Notes: a model not told the origin generated them from the letters alone. 64,000 nucleotides of DNA from Pedobacter roseus (GCF_014395225.1 NZ_CP060723.1:5394001-5458000); one strand, 5' to 3'; positions 18,499-27,672 are shown, numbered from the stretch's first letter. Program-made: numbers and translations.

Positions 18499-19814
18499 TA
18501 CCCAAATCGATTAGATTAATGCTTGCGGCGTCATTAATTCCGGCAGCTTTGTTTGCACAAAGCAGCAAGGAATTAAATATTAACCAGGCAATAGAACTTG
18601 GCATAGCCAATAGTAAAAACTTAAAACTTTCTCAAAACAAAATTGACCAGGCTGTTGCAAAGCTTGAGGTTGTAAAAGACAATGCCTTACCAACCGGAAA
18701 TGCGAGTTTTATGTACAACCACGCTGAAATTCCAACCAGCACTTTTTCACTGCCTGGGGGAGGATCAACTTTACAGTTACCAAAAAGAGCAGATGCATTT
18801 GTAGGTACAGCAGCAGTACAAGAACTGGTATACGGTGGCGGTAAATTAAAGTATGCTAAAGAATCGACCAAATTATTGGCCGAGGTTGCACGTTTAGATG
18901 CAGATAAAAGCAAAGAAGAAATTACTTATGCGGTAATCAACACTTATTATTCTTTATACAAGGTTTTACAGAGCAGAAAAGTGGTTGATCAGAATTTAGA
19001 ATCAATCGCCGCTCAGATTAAACAGGCACAACGTTTCTTCGAACAGGGTATTGTAACCAAAAACGATGTACTGCGTTTCCAATTGCAACAGGCAAATGTT
19101 ACGTTAACGCAGATGGATATTGAAAGCAACCGCAAAGTAATCAACTATAACTTAGACATCCTTTTGGGTTTACCTGAAGATACAGAAGTTAAAATTGTTG
19201 ATCCAACGCTTGGCTTAAAAACACCAGGTTCGTTAAACGAATATATCGGTCAGGCTTTCGCTAACCGCCAGGAGCTGAAACAGCTTGATATTCAGAACAA
19301 AGTGGCCGATTTTAATGTCAAAACTGTTAAGGCAAATACTTTACCTACCGTTGGCGTTGGTGCTAACCTTTATTACATTAACCCAAGCGGTAACTTTATT
19401 CCGCCAACAAACCAGTATTTAATGCCGGTTACAATAGGCGCAACGGTTTCATGGAATTTCGGAAACCTTTGGACCAATAAAAACAAAGTAAGCCAGGCTA
19501 AAATTGAACAGAGCGAAATTACCATTCAGAAAGATATTTTATCCGATCAGGTAAAAACCGACATCAACAAAAATTTTCAAAGTTACCAGGTTGCGATGAG
19601 CAAAATCCAGGTTTTGGAAACTTCAATTGCACAGGCAACAGAGAACGATAAGTTATTGGCATCAAAATACAAAAACAATGTGGCTTCGGTTACCGACCGC
19701 ATCGATGCAGAAACTTTATTATATCAGGCAAAAATAAACTTAGAGATAGCGAAGGCAGATGCAGGTTTGGCTTACTATACACTATTAAAATCAACAGGAA
19801 AAATAACGCAATAA
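18495..19814 (+). CDS. TolC-family outer membrane efflux channel
   Basis: 439 aa with a signal peptide (LMLAASLIPAALFAQ). Two OEP repeats are visible: INQAIELGIANSKNLKLSQN near the start, and the long helical hairpins QAQRFFEQGIVTKNDVLRFQ and the mirrored LASKYKNNVASVTDRIDAET. It would be the outer membrane duct for the EmrAB-type pump encoded directly downstream. Overlaps the TetR gene by 4 nt. Confidence 0.94.
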   Translation: MIPKSIRLMLAASLIPAALFAQSSKELNINQAIELGIANSKNLKLSQNKIDQAVAKLEVVKDNALPTGNASFMYNHAEIPTSTFSLPGGGSTLQLPKRADAFVGTAAVQELVYGGGKLKYAKESTKLLAEVARLDADKSKEEITYAVINTYYSLYKVLQSRKVVDQNLESIAAQIKQAQRFFEQGIVTKNDVLRFQLQQANVTLTQMDIESNRKVINYNLDILLGLPEDTEVKIVDPTLGLKTPGSLNEYIGQAFANRQELKQLDIQNKVADFNVKTVKANTLPTVGVGANLYYINPSGNFIPPTNQYLMPVTIGATVSWNFGNLWTNKNKVSQAKIEQSEITIQKDILSDQVKTDINKNFQSYQVAMSKIQVLETSIAQATENDKLLASKYKNNVASVTDRIDAETLLYQAKINLEIAKADAGLAYYTLLKSTGKITQ

Positions 19815-19822
19815 ATACAGCA

Positions 19823-20902
19823 ATGACAACTGAAAAGAAAAAAAAGAACATAGTAGTACCCATCATTTTAGGTGTTTTACTAGTAATCGGTATAATCTTC
19901 GGGATTACCGAATGGAGTTATTATAGCAAACACGTAGATACGGATGATGCTCAGATTGATGGCGATATCAGTCCTGTTGTTGCCCGTGTTGGTGGTTATG
20001 TTAAGGATATTAATTTTGAAGAAAATACACATGTAACCGAAGGTCAGATCCTGGTGAAGCTTGATGATAACGATTACAAAGTGAAATTAGAACAAGCGCA
20101 ATCTGGCCAGAAAGGTGCAAGCGCAGGTGTTGGTGTGGCAGAATCGCAAATTGCGGCTACCCAAGCCAATACTGGTACTGCAAAAGCAAACGTTGATGCA
20201 GCAAAATCAAATGTTGCAGCTGCAAACGTTAAAGTAAATTTAGCACAGAAAGATTATAACCGTTACGAAAACCTGGTAAAAGATGGATCGATAACACAAC
20301 AAGCTTTCGATCAGGCAAAGGCTAATAAAGAATCTGCAGAAGCAGCAAGACAATCTGCTCTGGCAGCATACCAGGCAGCACAAGATCAATACAATGCTGC
20401 GGTTAAACAGGTTGGTACCACGCAATCGCAACTGGCAGTAAGCAGTAATGTAATCAGCCAACGCCAAAGTGATATCGATTTTGCTAAACTTCAGTTATCT
20501 TATACTGATATCAAAGCACCAGCTACTGGTATTGTTTCTAAAAAGAATGTTCAAAAAGGACAATTGGTTCAGGCAGGTCAGTCTTTATTCTCTATCGTAA
20601 ACGACGAAAGTATTTATGTAACGGCGAACTTTAAAGAAACCCAGTTAGAGAAAATCAGAGAGGGCTCTAAAGTAGAAATCGAAGTTGATGCTTATCCAGA
20701 CGAAAAAATTGAAGGTGAAGTGTATAATTTCTCTCCAATTACCGGAGCAAAAGGATCTTTATTGCCTCCTGATAATGCTACCGGTAACTTCGTTAAAGTT
20801 GTTCAACGTATTCCGGTAAAAATCAAAATCCATCCATCAAAAGAACTGTTGGCTAAATTACGTCCAGGAATGAGCGTTAAAGCTTCAGTATCTACTAAAT
20901 AA
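19823..20902 (+). CDS. HlyD/EmrA-family membrane fusion protein
   Basis: 359 aa: one N-terminal membrane helix (IVVPIILGVLLVIGIIFGI), the biotinyl-lipoyl half DDAQIDGDISPVVARVGGYV, a long Ala/Gln-rich coiled coil (about residues 85-215) and the second lipoyl half DIKAPATGIVSKKNVQKGQ, then a beta-barrel domain ending LRPGMSVKASVSTK. The anchored N-terminus and DTDDAQIDG motif are those of EmrA rather than AcrA. It bridges the EmrB-like pump and the TolC channel. It lies 8 nt after tolC. Confidence 0.94.
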   Translation: MTTEKKKKNIVVPIILGVLLVIGIIFGITEWSYYSKHVDTDDAQIDGDISPVVARVGGYVKDINFEENTHVTEGQILVKLDDNDYKVKLEQAQSGQKGASAGVGVAESQIAATQANTGTAKANVDAAKSNVAAANVKVNLAQKDYNRYENLVKDGSITQQAFDQAKANKESAEAARQSALAAYQAAQDQYNAAVKQVGTTQSQLAVSSNVISQRQSDIDFAKLQLSYTDIKAPATGIVSKKNVQKGQLVQAGQSLFSIVNDESIYVTANFKETQLEKIREGSKVEIEVDAYPDEKIEGEVYNFSPITGAKGSLLPPDNATGNFVKVVQRIPVKIKIHPSKELLAKLRPGMSVKASVSTK

Positions 20903-20910
20903 TATTAAAA

Positions 20911-22458
20911 ATGGCCGAAGTAGGTTTAAAAAAGTGGATTATTACATTTACGGTAATCACAGCTTCTTTGTTGGAGCTGATTGATACGACTATCGTAAAC
21001 GTGGCAATTCCACAGATACAGGGAAACCTGGGCGCCACCCTGGAGGATGTGGCCTGGCTTTCCACCGGCTATGCGGTAGCAAACGTTATCGTATTGCCAA
21101 TGTCCGGCTGGCTGGGTAACCGGTTTGGCAGGAAAAATTATTTTCTTACCTCCATCATCGTTTTTACACTCGTTTCCTTTTTGTGCGGGAACGCCACTTC
21201 ATTAAATGAGCTTATTTTATTCAGGATTATTCAGGGATTGGCCGGTGGTGGTTTAATTTCAACAGCGCAAGCTATCCTTATCGAAACCTGGCCACGTGAA
21301 GATGTGGGTATTGCAACAGCCTTATTTGGTTTGGGTGCGGTAGTTGGACCAACAGTAGGACCAACCATTGGTGGATATATCCTTGAAATCAGTTCCTGGC
21401 CGTGGATCTTTTATGTGAATATTCCCGTCGGAATACTCGCGGCCTACTGTACGTACACCTTTGTTCGGGCAACCCCTAAAGAAGGGCAGGGTCAACCTGT
21501 TGATTGGTGGGGTATCGCGTTATTGGCTATTGCAGTAGGTAGTTTGCAAACATTGTTAGAAAAAGGAGAAAGCGAAGATTGGTTCTCTACACCATATATC
21601 ACTGCATTGGCTGTTGCTTCGGTATTCGGCTTACTGTTGTTTATCTGGCGGGAGATGACCACCGATCATCCGATTGTGAATTTTAAAATTATGAGGCACA
21701 GGAGTTTCTCTGTGGGTATGTTTACCTCATTTATTTTAGGTTTCGGTTTATATGGTTCTGTATTCGTGTTTCCGGTATTCTGTCAGAATCTGTTAGGGTT
21801 TTCGCCACTGCAAACCGGAGAAATTTTATTCCCGGGTGGTTTATGTACCATTGTAATGATGCCTTTTATTGGTATTATGCTCAAAAAAGGAGTTCCGGCG
21901 CAGATTATGGCCACTTTCGGAATGTTTGCCTTCTTTGTTTTCTGTTGGATGTTGAGCAATTCGACACTTCAGTCAGGAACCGGCGATTTCTTCTGGCCTT
22001 TGGTTATCAGGGGTGTGGGTATGGCCTTATTGTTTGTGCCTTTAACTACACTGGCTATCCAGGACCTTAAAGGACCGGAAATTGGTCAGGGTTCTGGCTT
22101 GAACAATATGATGCGTCAGTTGGGCGGTTCATTCGGTATTGCCGCTTTAACCACTTTGATCCACATCCGTTCAGGTTTCCACAGAAGTGTTTTGTTGTCG
22201 AATGTGAATGATTATAACCAGCCATTTGTAGAGCGCTTTAATATTTTAATCAAAGGTTTTATGGCAAAAGGACAAACTTTGTTCGATGCAAAAATTATGG
22301 CTGCAAAAGCGATGGAAGGAATTGTAACCAGGCAGACTATGTTGCTTACTTACGACGATGCATATTGGGTAGCCGGGTTGATCATGTTATTCTCGATCCC
22401 ATTATTATATCTTCAAAAGTTTAAGAAAAATGCAAACATTCCTGCCGATGTGCATTAA
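20911..22458 (+). CDS. DHA2-family (EmrB/QacA) 14-helix drug:H+ antiporter
   Basis: 515 aa and highly hydrophobic, with 14 predicted helices. MFS motifs are clear: LIDTTIVNVAIPQIQG (motif D1), GNRFGRKNYF (motif A) and LFGLGAVVGPTVGPTIGGYI (motif C, typical of drug exporters). It is the inner membrane pump of the tripartite system with the EmrA- and TolC-like proteins. Likely substrates are hydrophobic toxic compounds; the specific one is not evident. Confidence 0.95.
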   Translation: MAEVGLKKWIITFTVITASLLELIDTTIVNVAIPQIQGNLGATLEDVAWLSTGYAVANVIVLPMSGWLGNRFGRKNYFLTSIIVFTLVSFLCGNATSLNELILFRIIQGLAGGGLISTAQAILIETWPREDVGIATALFGLGAVVGPTVGPTIGGYILEISSWPWIFYVNIPVGILAAYCTYTFVRATPKEGQGQPVDWWGIALLAIAVGSLQTLLEKGESEDWFSTPYITALAVASVFGLLLFIWREMTTDHPIVNFKIMRHRSFSVGMFTSFILGFGLYGSVFVFPVFCQNLLGFSPLQTGEILFPGGLCTIVMMPFIGIMLKKGVPAQIMATFGMFAFFVFCWMLSNSTLQSGTGDFFWPLVIRGVGMALLFVPLTTLAIQDLKGPEIGQGSGLNNMMRQLGGSFGIAALTTLIHIRSGFHRSVLLSNVNDYNQPFVERFNILIKGFMAKGQTLFDAKIMAAKAMEGIVTRQTMLLTYDDAYWVAGLIMLFSIPLLYLQKFKKNANIPADVH

Positions 22459-22498
22459 AATTTGCAAAGAAATGCCATAAATAATGGCAAAAAACAAA

Positions 22499-22531
22499 AA
22501 CAGCCGGTGTATTTTATTACATCGGCTGTTT
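22499..22531 (+). terminator. Terminator of the efflux operon
   Basis: AACAGCCGGTGTA / TACATCGGCTGTT stem with one G-T pair, followed by TTAA. A smaller hairpin (TGCCAT / ATGGCA, 22473-22488) precedes it. The remaining bases up to ppc (22532-22720) are AT-rich with no recognisable element. Confidence 0.75.
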
Positions 22532-22720
22532 TAACCCAAAAAATTAACAATCAATGCAATGCCCTTAAACATTGCAAATGTTCTTACTTAACCACATAGT
22601 GGCCAAATAAGATTCTAAAATTAAAATTTATTCTACAATTTTCCAAATTGTAAGCCTTAGAATTTTAATACCTTATGCATTTTTTGTAGTATTACGGTAT
22701 ACAAAACTATTGCCTAAGCT

Positions 22721-25306
22721 ATGCCCAAACTTCGTTTAACAACGCAACGTGAATCTATTTTTAACAATGAGGTCATCTCAAAATTTGAACTGTTTAACAG
22801 TTTATTTCTCACCTTGCCTTTTTACAAAATTAAGGATACCGGAACACTGCTTCCCCTTTTCTTTAAAAGCTGTGAAGAAGGTATTGCGAACGGAGAAAAA
22901 CCTGCACAAATTATAGAAGAATTTTTTGCCAAGTACACCAGTTATACCGAGCGTAAAGATATTGTTGACCTTCTATTCAGGTTTATCCAATATATCGAGC
23001 GTCAGGTGGTGCTTTTTGATGCGGTTGAAGATGCTTCTTTTACCAAGCTAAATACCACTGATGAGCAAAGTACACTGGCCTTTATTTTAAAAAAGAATGC
23101 CGATAACAAACCTGTACTGGCCAAAATTGAAAAACTGATTGATGAGCTTTCGCTCCGCTTGGTTTTAACCGCACACCCTACCCAGTTTTACCCGGGCAGT
23201 GTTTTGGCCATTATTACCGATTTAACCAAAGCGATCAGGGATAACGACATCACCTCGATGAATTCGCTTTTACAGCAGTTAGGTAAAACACCATTTTTTA
23301 ATAAAAAATCGCCAACACCTGTTGATGAAGCTTTAAACCTGGCCTGGTTCCTCGAAAATACTTTTTACTTCGCTGCGGCAAACATTCAGGAAGAAATAGA
23401 CCAGAATCTGGATGAGTACAACCTCGAAACCAAGAAAATTTTAGAACTCGGTTTCTGGCCTGGAGGCGATAGGGATGGAAATCCGAACATCCATGCCGAT
23501 ACCACTTTAGAAGTTTCTAAAATGCTGCGACAGATTCTTTTCCGCTGTTACTACCGTGATTTCAGGGTAATCAAACGTCGCATTACCTTCAGGGGAGTTG
23601 AAGAAAATATTGCAAAACTGCATGATGTGCTTTATCAAAATGCTTTCGATCAAACCTGCGAGCTTCATGATATTTCTGATGAATTAAGGGACAACCTGAA
23701 TAAAATTAAAGAAACCCTGTTGGCAGAACACGAAGGTTTATTTGTTGACCTGGTTAACGACCTGATTCGTAAGATAGATCTATACGGTAACTATTTTGCT
23801 TCTTTGGATATCCGTCAGGATAGCCGCGTGCTGAGAAGTGTGCATGCTTACTGCCGCGAAAATAAACCGATTTCTTCATTATATCCTGCTGATTATGATA
23901 AATTATCAGAAGCTGAAAAACTAAACCTGATTTCTTTTAAAGAAGCAACCGTTGTTTATGCAAGCGAGCCTGATGCTTTAATTGCGGATACCATTGAGGT
24001 AATTAAAGAAATAAAGGGCATTCAAAAACGCAATGGCGAAAAAGCCTGTCACCGTTTTATTATCAGCAATTGCCAGCAGGCCAGCGATATTTTACAACTG
24101 ATCGAACTTTTCCTATGGAACGGTTGGAGCAAAGAATCATTGACGATTGATTTTGTACCGCTTTTTGAAACCGTTAACGACTTAAAAGGCGCTGCGGCTA
24201 TAATGGACACCTTGTATAGCAATCCCTTTTATAAGGCGCACTTGGCGAGCCGTGGCAATAAACAGGACATTATGCTTGGTTATTCTGACAGTACCAAAGA
24301 TGGTGGTTATTTAATGGCCAACTGGTCTATTTTTAACGGAAAAACCTCATTGTCGGCTATTTCTGCTAAACACAATATTCAGCTGGCATTTTTCGATGGC
24401 CGTGGCGGCCCCCCTGCACGTGGTGGTGGTAAAACACACCGTTTCTATGCGTCAATGGGTAAAGAAATTGCCAATAAAAACATGCAATTAACTGTTCAGG
24501 GTCAAACCATCAGCTCGCAATACGGTTCGGTAGAAAGTGCTGAATTTAACATTGAACAATTGATCAATGCGGGATTAACCTCAGGATTAAAGGAAAAACA
24601 TAACATTCTTTTAGATCCTGAAAATAAAGCCCTGCTTGATGAAATGGCGGAAGAAAGTTATAAAGCTTTTGTGGATTTGCGTGAGCACCCATTATTTGTA
24701 AGTTATTTAGAGAAATTATCTCCTTTAAAACTTTTATCTCAGGCCAATATTAGCAGCCGTCCGGTAAAAAGAAACGGCGGTGGCGAAATGAAGCTCGAAG
24801 ACTTAAGGGCCATTAGTTTTGTAACGGCCTGGAGTATGCTAAAACAAAATGTTCCCGGTTTTTATGGAATGGGAACTGCCTTGAGCACTCAGGAAAAGGC
24901 AGGTAATTGGGATAAAGTAGTTAAGGTTTATCAGGATTCTGATTACCTGAAAACCATTGTTGATAATTGTATGATGAGCATGAGCAAATCGGACTTTGTA
25001 ATTACGGCCCATTTAGCCAACGACAAAGAGTTTGGCGCCTTTTGGACTCAATTACATGATGAGTTTAAATTAACCAAAGAGATGCTCTTAAAACTCTCAG
25101 GACAGCCAACTTTAATGGCTAATTATCCTGTAGATAAAAAATCGATCGCCACACGCGAGAAAATTATTTTGCCTCTGGTATTGATCCAGCATTTCGCTTT
25201 AGAGAAGCTGCAGCATGATCAAAACGAAAAAGACCAGCATGCTTTAGAAAAGCTTGCGGTAAGAACGGTGTTTGGTATTGTAAATGCGGGTAGAAATTTA
25301 GCTTAA
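22721..25306 (+). CDS. ppc: Phosphoenolpyruvate carboxylase
   Basis: 861 aa, the normal length. It carboxylates PEP with bicarbonate to oxaloacetate, refilling the TCA cycle. All family signatures are present: VLTAHPTQ (catalytic His), WPGGDRDGNP, MLGYSDSTKDGGY (Lys region) and the glycine loop FDGRGGPPARGGGKTH. The usual C-terminal NTG is replaced by NAG (GIVNAGRNLA), as in some Bacteroidota members. Monocistronic by context, with an intrinsic terminator 60 nt downstream. The start was chosen as the ATG preceding KLRLTTQRE; no upstream alternative is better. Confidence 0.96.
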   Translation: MPKLRLTTQRESIFNNEVISKFELFNSLFLTLPFYKIKDTGTLLPLFFKSCEEGIANGEKPAQIIEEFFAKYTSYTERKDIVDLLFRFIQYIERQVVLFDAVEDASFTKLNTTDEQSTLAFILKKNADNKPVLAKIEKLIDELSLRLVLTAHPTQFYPGSVLAIITDLTKAIRDNDITSMNSLLQQLGKTPFFNKKSPTPVDEALNLAWFLENTFYFAAANIQEEIDQNLDEYNLETKKILELGFWPGGDRDGNPNIHADTTLEVSKMLRQILFRCYYRDFRVIKRRITFRGVEENIAKLHDVLYQNAFDQTCELHDISDELRDNLNKIKETLLAEHEGLFVDLVNDLIRKIDLYGNYFASLDIRQDSRVLRSVHAYCRENKPISSLYPADYDKLSEAEKLNLISFKEATVVYASEPDALIADTIEVIKEIKGIQKRNGEKACHRFIISNCQQASDILQLIELFLWNGWSKESLTIDFVPLFETVNDLKGAAAIMDTLYSNPFYKAHLASRGNKQDIMLGYSDSTKDGGYLMANWSIFNGKTSLSAISAKHNIQLAFFDGRGGPPARGGGKTHRFYASMGKEIANKNMQLTVQGQTISSQYGSVESAEFNIEQLINAGLTSGLKEKHNILLDPENKALLDEMAEESYKAFVDLREHPLFVSYLEKLSPLKLLSQANISSRPVKRNGGGEMKLEDLRAISFVTAWSMLKQNVPGFYGMGTALSTQEKAGNWDKVVKVYQDSDYLKTIVDNCMMSMSKSDFVITAHLANDKEFGAFWTQLHDEFKLTKEMLLKLSGQPTLMANYPVDKKSIATREKIILPLVLIQHFALEKLQHDQNEKDQHALEKLAVRTVFGIVNAGRNLA

Positions 25307-25321
25307 TACTTTGTGCCAAAT

Positions 25322-25346
25322 CTCGCAGGTTTCGGAAACCTGCGAG
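25322..25346. repeat. Dispersed palindrome, CTCGCAGG type (copy 1)
   Basis: Arms CTCGCAGGTTTC and GAAACCTGCGAG, a perfect 12-bp stem with a one-base centre. The same arm sequence recurs at 46145-46175. Confidence 0.75.
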
Positions 25347-25367
25347 GGTTAAAAAAACCATATCCAA

Positions 25368-25393
25368 GGTCTGTGTCCTCACAGACCTTTTTT
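25368..25393 (+). terminator. Terminator of ppc
   Basis: GGTCTGTG / CACAGACC with loop TCCT, followed by six T. A near-identical hairpin ends the next gene at 25827. Confidence 0.8.
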
Positions 25394-25504
25394 ATTTGTA
25401 GTTCTAAACACAGCGAAGAATCTCCGGCATCATTGCATAAGGCATTCGGTTTTTATATTGTGCTGATTATTAGTTATATTTAAAATTGATATGAACTGAT
25501 AAAA

Positions 25505-25813
25505 ATGAAATTGAAAACAAAATTTATTATAGCCACACTACTACTGGCCATTTTTATAGTAGATATGATTTGGTGGTTTCGTGTTTCAGATAACAATAGC
25601 TCCTTTGAAATCGCGAAAAATAATTATTTAGCGGCGTTTCCTGCTTTCTTGCAGAATACGTTGTTATTAACGGGTATTGCCATTGCCATCCTGGTTATTT
25701 CAGGAATATTCTTTGTTCAAACAAGAAAAGGAAATAAACTTCAAACTGTGTCTACAGTTGGATTTTGTTTGAGCTTTACTCTAGCTTTTTGGCAATTATT
25801 TTCTTTAATGTAA
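25505..25813 (+). CDS. Small hypothetical membrane protein
   Basis: 102 aa with three hydrophobic segments: FIIATLLLAIFIVDMIWWF, TLLLTGIAIAILVISGIFFV and STVGFCLSFTLAFWQLF. The loop between helices 1 and 2 (SDNNSSFEIAKNN) is likely periplasmic. It sits alone between two matching terminators, which supports a separate transcription unit. No family recognised. Confidence 0.6.
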   Translation: MKLKTKFIIATLLLAIFIVDMIWWFRVSDNNSSFEIAKNNYLAAFPAFLQNTLLLTGIAIAILVISGIFFVQTRKGNKLQTVSTVGFCLSFTLAFWQLFSLM

Positions 25814-25826
25814 GGTTAAGTACCAT

Positions 25827-25852
25827 GGCCTGTGTCATCACAGACCTTTTTT
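25827..25852 (+). terminator. Terminator after the 102-aa membrane protein
   Basis: GGCCTGTG / CACAGACC with loop TCAT and six T. It differs from the ppc terminator at 25368 by one stem base and the loop. Confidence 0.75.
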
Positions 25853-25873
25853 AATTCCCCTGTTCTCACAAAC

Positions 25874-25961
25874 GGTCGTTATTTCGACCTTAGTGGAGAA
25901 ATCTTTTAACCATAGTTCAAAGATTTCTCCATTTCGCTGTGTTTCAGTCGAAATGACGACC
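25874..25961. repeat. Dispersed imperfect palindrome, GTCATTTCGAC type
   Basis: Ends GGTCGTTATTTCGAC and GTCGAAATGACGACC are inverted, with GGAGAAATCTTT / AAAGATTTCTCC as an inner arm. A related element is at 36841-36946 and a degraded one near 45280-45320. Confidence 0.65.
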
Positions 25962-26206
25962 TTACTATTGGGCCTGCTATTATATAGACTGAAACAATCT
26001 GCATATATTAGCACATGTTGAAGTTAAACTCTTAAGAAATTTCTAAGCTTTCGGGATCAAAATATTTTTAATAATCACACTTATGCTCATTTCATTGGGT
26101 TTTAGTGCGTTCAGAATTACAAAACCCTGCCACCTAAACCTGATTGGACGGATGCCGATTTAAGCATCTGTTTTTATTTACTTATGGTATGCTTGCTTGT
26201 TTCACA
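25962..26206. other. Part of a ~560-base gap without genes
   Basis: This stretch of the 25853-26410 gap holds no supported gene or hairpin. It is AT-rich sequence between dispersed palindromes. Confidence 0.5.
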
Positions 26207-26256
26207 GGTTTTCTATCGGCAGCAGGGAAAGCAGGGCTGTAGCAGCCGATGGAAAA
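26207..26256. repeat. Dispersed palindrome with TATCGGC / GCCGAT arms
   Basis: GTTTTCTATCGGC pairs with GCCGATGGAAAAC (12 of 13), around an inner segment AGCAGGGAAAGCAGGGCTG. Only one copy is in this window, but its structure matches the other dispersed elements. Confidence 0.55.
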
Positions 26257-26300
26257 CGGAACCTTGATTTCCAAAAAAGCAAGAATTGATAATAGCATAA

Positions 26301-26335
26301 AAGATTGCTTCGTCGTTCCTCCTCGCAATGACGAA
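26301..26335. repeat. Dispersed element TTGCTTCGTCGTTCC...GCAATGACGAA
   Basis: Short inverted arms ATTGC/GCAAT and TTCGTC/GACGAA are interleaved. This word is familiar as a repeated intergenic sequence in Bacteroidota genomes (recollection, not a search). It abuts the operon terminator at 26334. Confidence 0.55.
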
Positions 26336-26373
26336 AAAAAATCCCCCGCTGATTTTGTCATCAACGAGGGATT
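26334..26373 (-). terminator. Terminator of the peroxiredoxin operon
   Basis: Read on the minus strand: AATCCCTCG / CGGGGGATT stem followed by seven T. It lies 37 nt after the DUF6952-like stop. Confidence 0.75.
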
Positions 26374-26410
26374 TTATATTTCGAAAAAGCCAGATTAAAG
26401 CTTAAGACGA

Positions 26411-26659
26411 TTATCGATCAATCGAACCCATCACTTTTTGGCCGAAAGCATTTAGCGCATCTTTTTCGGCAGCACCTTCACTTACCATCTGGTGTACTTC
26501 TAACGCACCACAGATATTGGTAATCATTTCGCCTGCAACATCAACCTCGTGCTCACTAACGCCTCTAAACTCGCAGAAAGCCTCTAAAACCTCCAAAGTG
26601 GTCTCCAGTTGTGCCGGAGTGGTGTTTTGAAATAACTGTCTTATAACCGGAATCTTCAT
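26411..26659 (-). CDS. Small DUF6952-like protein of the peroxiredoxin operon
   Basis: 82 aa, acidic and helical (IRQLFQNTTPAQLETTLEVL, VAGEMITNICGALEVHQMV), with no signal or membrane segment. I associate it with the DUF6952 family, which in Bacteroidota follows peroxiredoxin and thioredoxin genes; function unknown. Its ATG overlaps the thioredoxin stop by one base (TAATG), so translation is coupled. A cytoplasmic partner of the redox pair is plausible (inference). Confidence 0.75.
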   Translation of the reverse strand: MKIPVIRQLFQNTTPAQLETTLEVLEAFCEFRGVSEHEVDVAGEMITNICGALEVHQMVSEGAAEKDALNAFGQKVMGSIDR

Positions 26660-26967
26660 TACTTTATCTTGTTAAATAGTTCAATTAAACCTTCTGCTTT
26701 GTTGGTTTGTACCTGATCTACCAAGCTACCGCCTTCAAAAGCTGCGAAAGTTGGTAAATTATCAACATTTGCAAATTTGCGTGAGTTTGGAAGTTTTTCG
26801 GCATCAACAATCAGGAAAGCTACATCTTCATTTTCTGAAGCCAGTTTTTTAAACTTAGGTTTCATAATTCTGCAGTTTCCGCACCATGATGCAGCATACT
26901 GAACCATCACCTTTGAGTTATCGGCTAAATATTGTTGAAGATTATCTTCTGTTAATTCTAAAAACAT
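26659..26967 (-). CDS. Thioredoxin-family protein
   Basis: 102 aa, a compact thioredoxin fold with active site AASWCGNCRIMKP and the cis-Pro segment NLPTFAAFEGG. The WCGNC variant in place of WCGPC suggests an altered redox potential. Lying 14 nt after the peroxiredoxin gene, it is the likely reductant of that enzyme. Confidence 0.92.
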   Translation of the reverse strand: MFLELTEDNLQQYLADNSKVMVQYAASWCGNCRIMKPKFKKLASENEDVAFLIVDAEKLPNSRKFANVDNLPTFAAFEGGSLVDQVQTNKAEGLIELFNKIK

Positions 26968-26981
26968 AACGTTTTGTTTAA

Positions 26982-27614
26982 TTAGTTAGCGGCTAAATAT
27001 TCAGCTACGCCAGTTCTGTTTGCGTTCATTGCTTCTTTTCCTTCTTCCCAGTTTGCAGGACAAACTTCGCCGTGTTTTTGAACGTGAGCATAAGCATCAA
27101 TTAAACGTAAATATTCTTTAACGTTTCTACCTAATGGCATATCGTTAACGCTTTCGTGGAAAACTTTACCAGTTTCGTCGATTAGGTATGTAGCTCTGAA
27201 AGAAACATTTGAACCTGAAAAAGATTCGTTTCCTTCTTCATCGTAGTTAACTTCCTGATCTAAAATATCTAATATACCAGATAATTGTCTGTGGGTATCT
27301 GCTAAAATTGGATAAGTAACACCTTCAATACCACCGTTATCTTTTGGCGTATTTAACCAGGCGAAGTGAACTTCATTGGTATCGCAAGATGCACCGATTA
27401 CAATTGTATTTCTTTTTTCAAACTCAGGTAAAGCCGCTTGGAAAGCGTGTAATTCTGTAGGGCAAACGAAAGTAAAATCTTTTGGATACCAGAATAATAA
27501 CACTTTGCTATTTTTATTTACAGCTTCTTCAAATACGTTGATTTTCAAGTCATCACCCATGTCTGACATTGCATCAATACTAACACTCGGGAATTTTTTA
27601 CCTACTATTGCCAT
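26982..27614 (-). CDS. Typical 2-Cys peroxiredoxin (AhpC/Prx1 class)
   Basis: 210 aa. Peroxidatic Cys in PKDFTFVCPTELHAFQ and resolving Cys in HGEVCPANWEEG; the catalytic Arg lies in VSFRATYLID. It reduces H2O2 and organic hydroperoxides in the cytoplasm. First gene of a three-gene operon with thioredoxin and the DUF6952-like protein, behind a well-formed Bacteroidota promoter. Confidence 0.95.
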   Translation of the reverse strand: MAIVGKKFPSVSIDAMSDMGDDLKINVFEEAVNKNSKVLLFWYPKDFTFVCPTELHAFQAALPEFEKRNTIVIGASCDTNEVHFAWLNTPKDNGGIEGVTYPILADTHRQLSGILDILDQEVNYDEEGNESFSGSNVSFRATYLIDETGKVFHESVNDMPLGRNVKEYLRLIDAYAHVQKHGEVCPANWEEGKEAMNANRTGVAEYLAAN

Positions 27615-27641
27615 AATTTTTTGTCTTTAATTTTGTTGGCA

Positions 27642-27672
27642 CAAAGGTAAGGCTAAAAGAGGAGTCAATCAA
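27642..27672 (-). promoter_or_regulatory. Promoter of the peroxiredoxin operon
   Basis: On the minus strand TTG (27672-27670), 20 nt, then TACCTTTG (27649-27642), a full match to the Bacteroidota -33/-7 consensus. The ATG follows 27 nt later. Confidence 0.75.

Noticed and set aside
26182..26364. 60-aa minus-strand frame containing SSLRGGTTKQS
   Set aside because: It is the translation of dispersed intergenic repeats and a terminator. This phrase recurs in spurious annotations of Bacteroidota.
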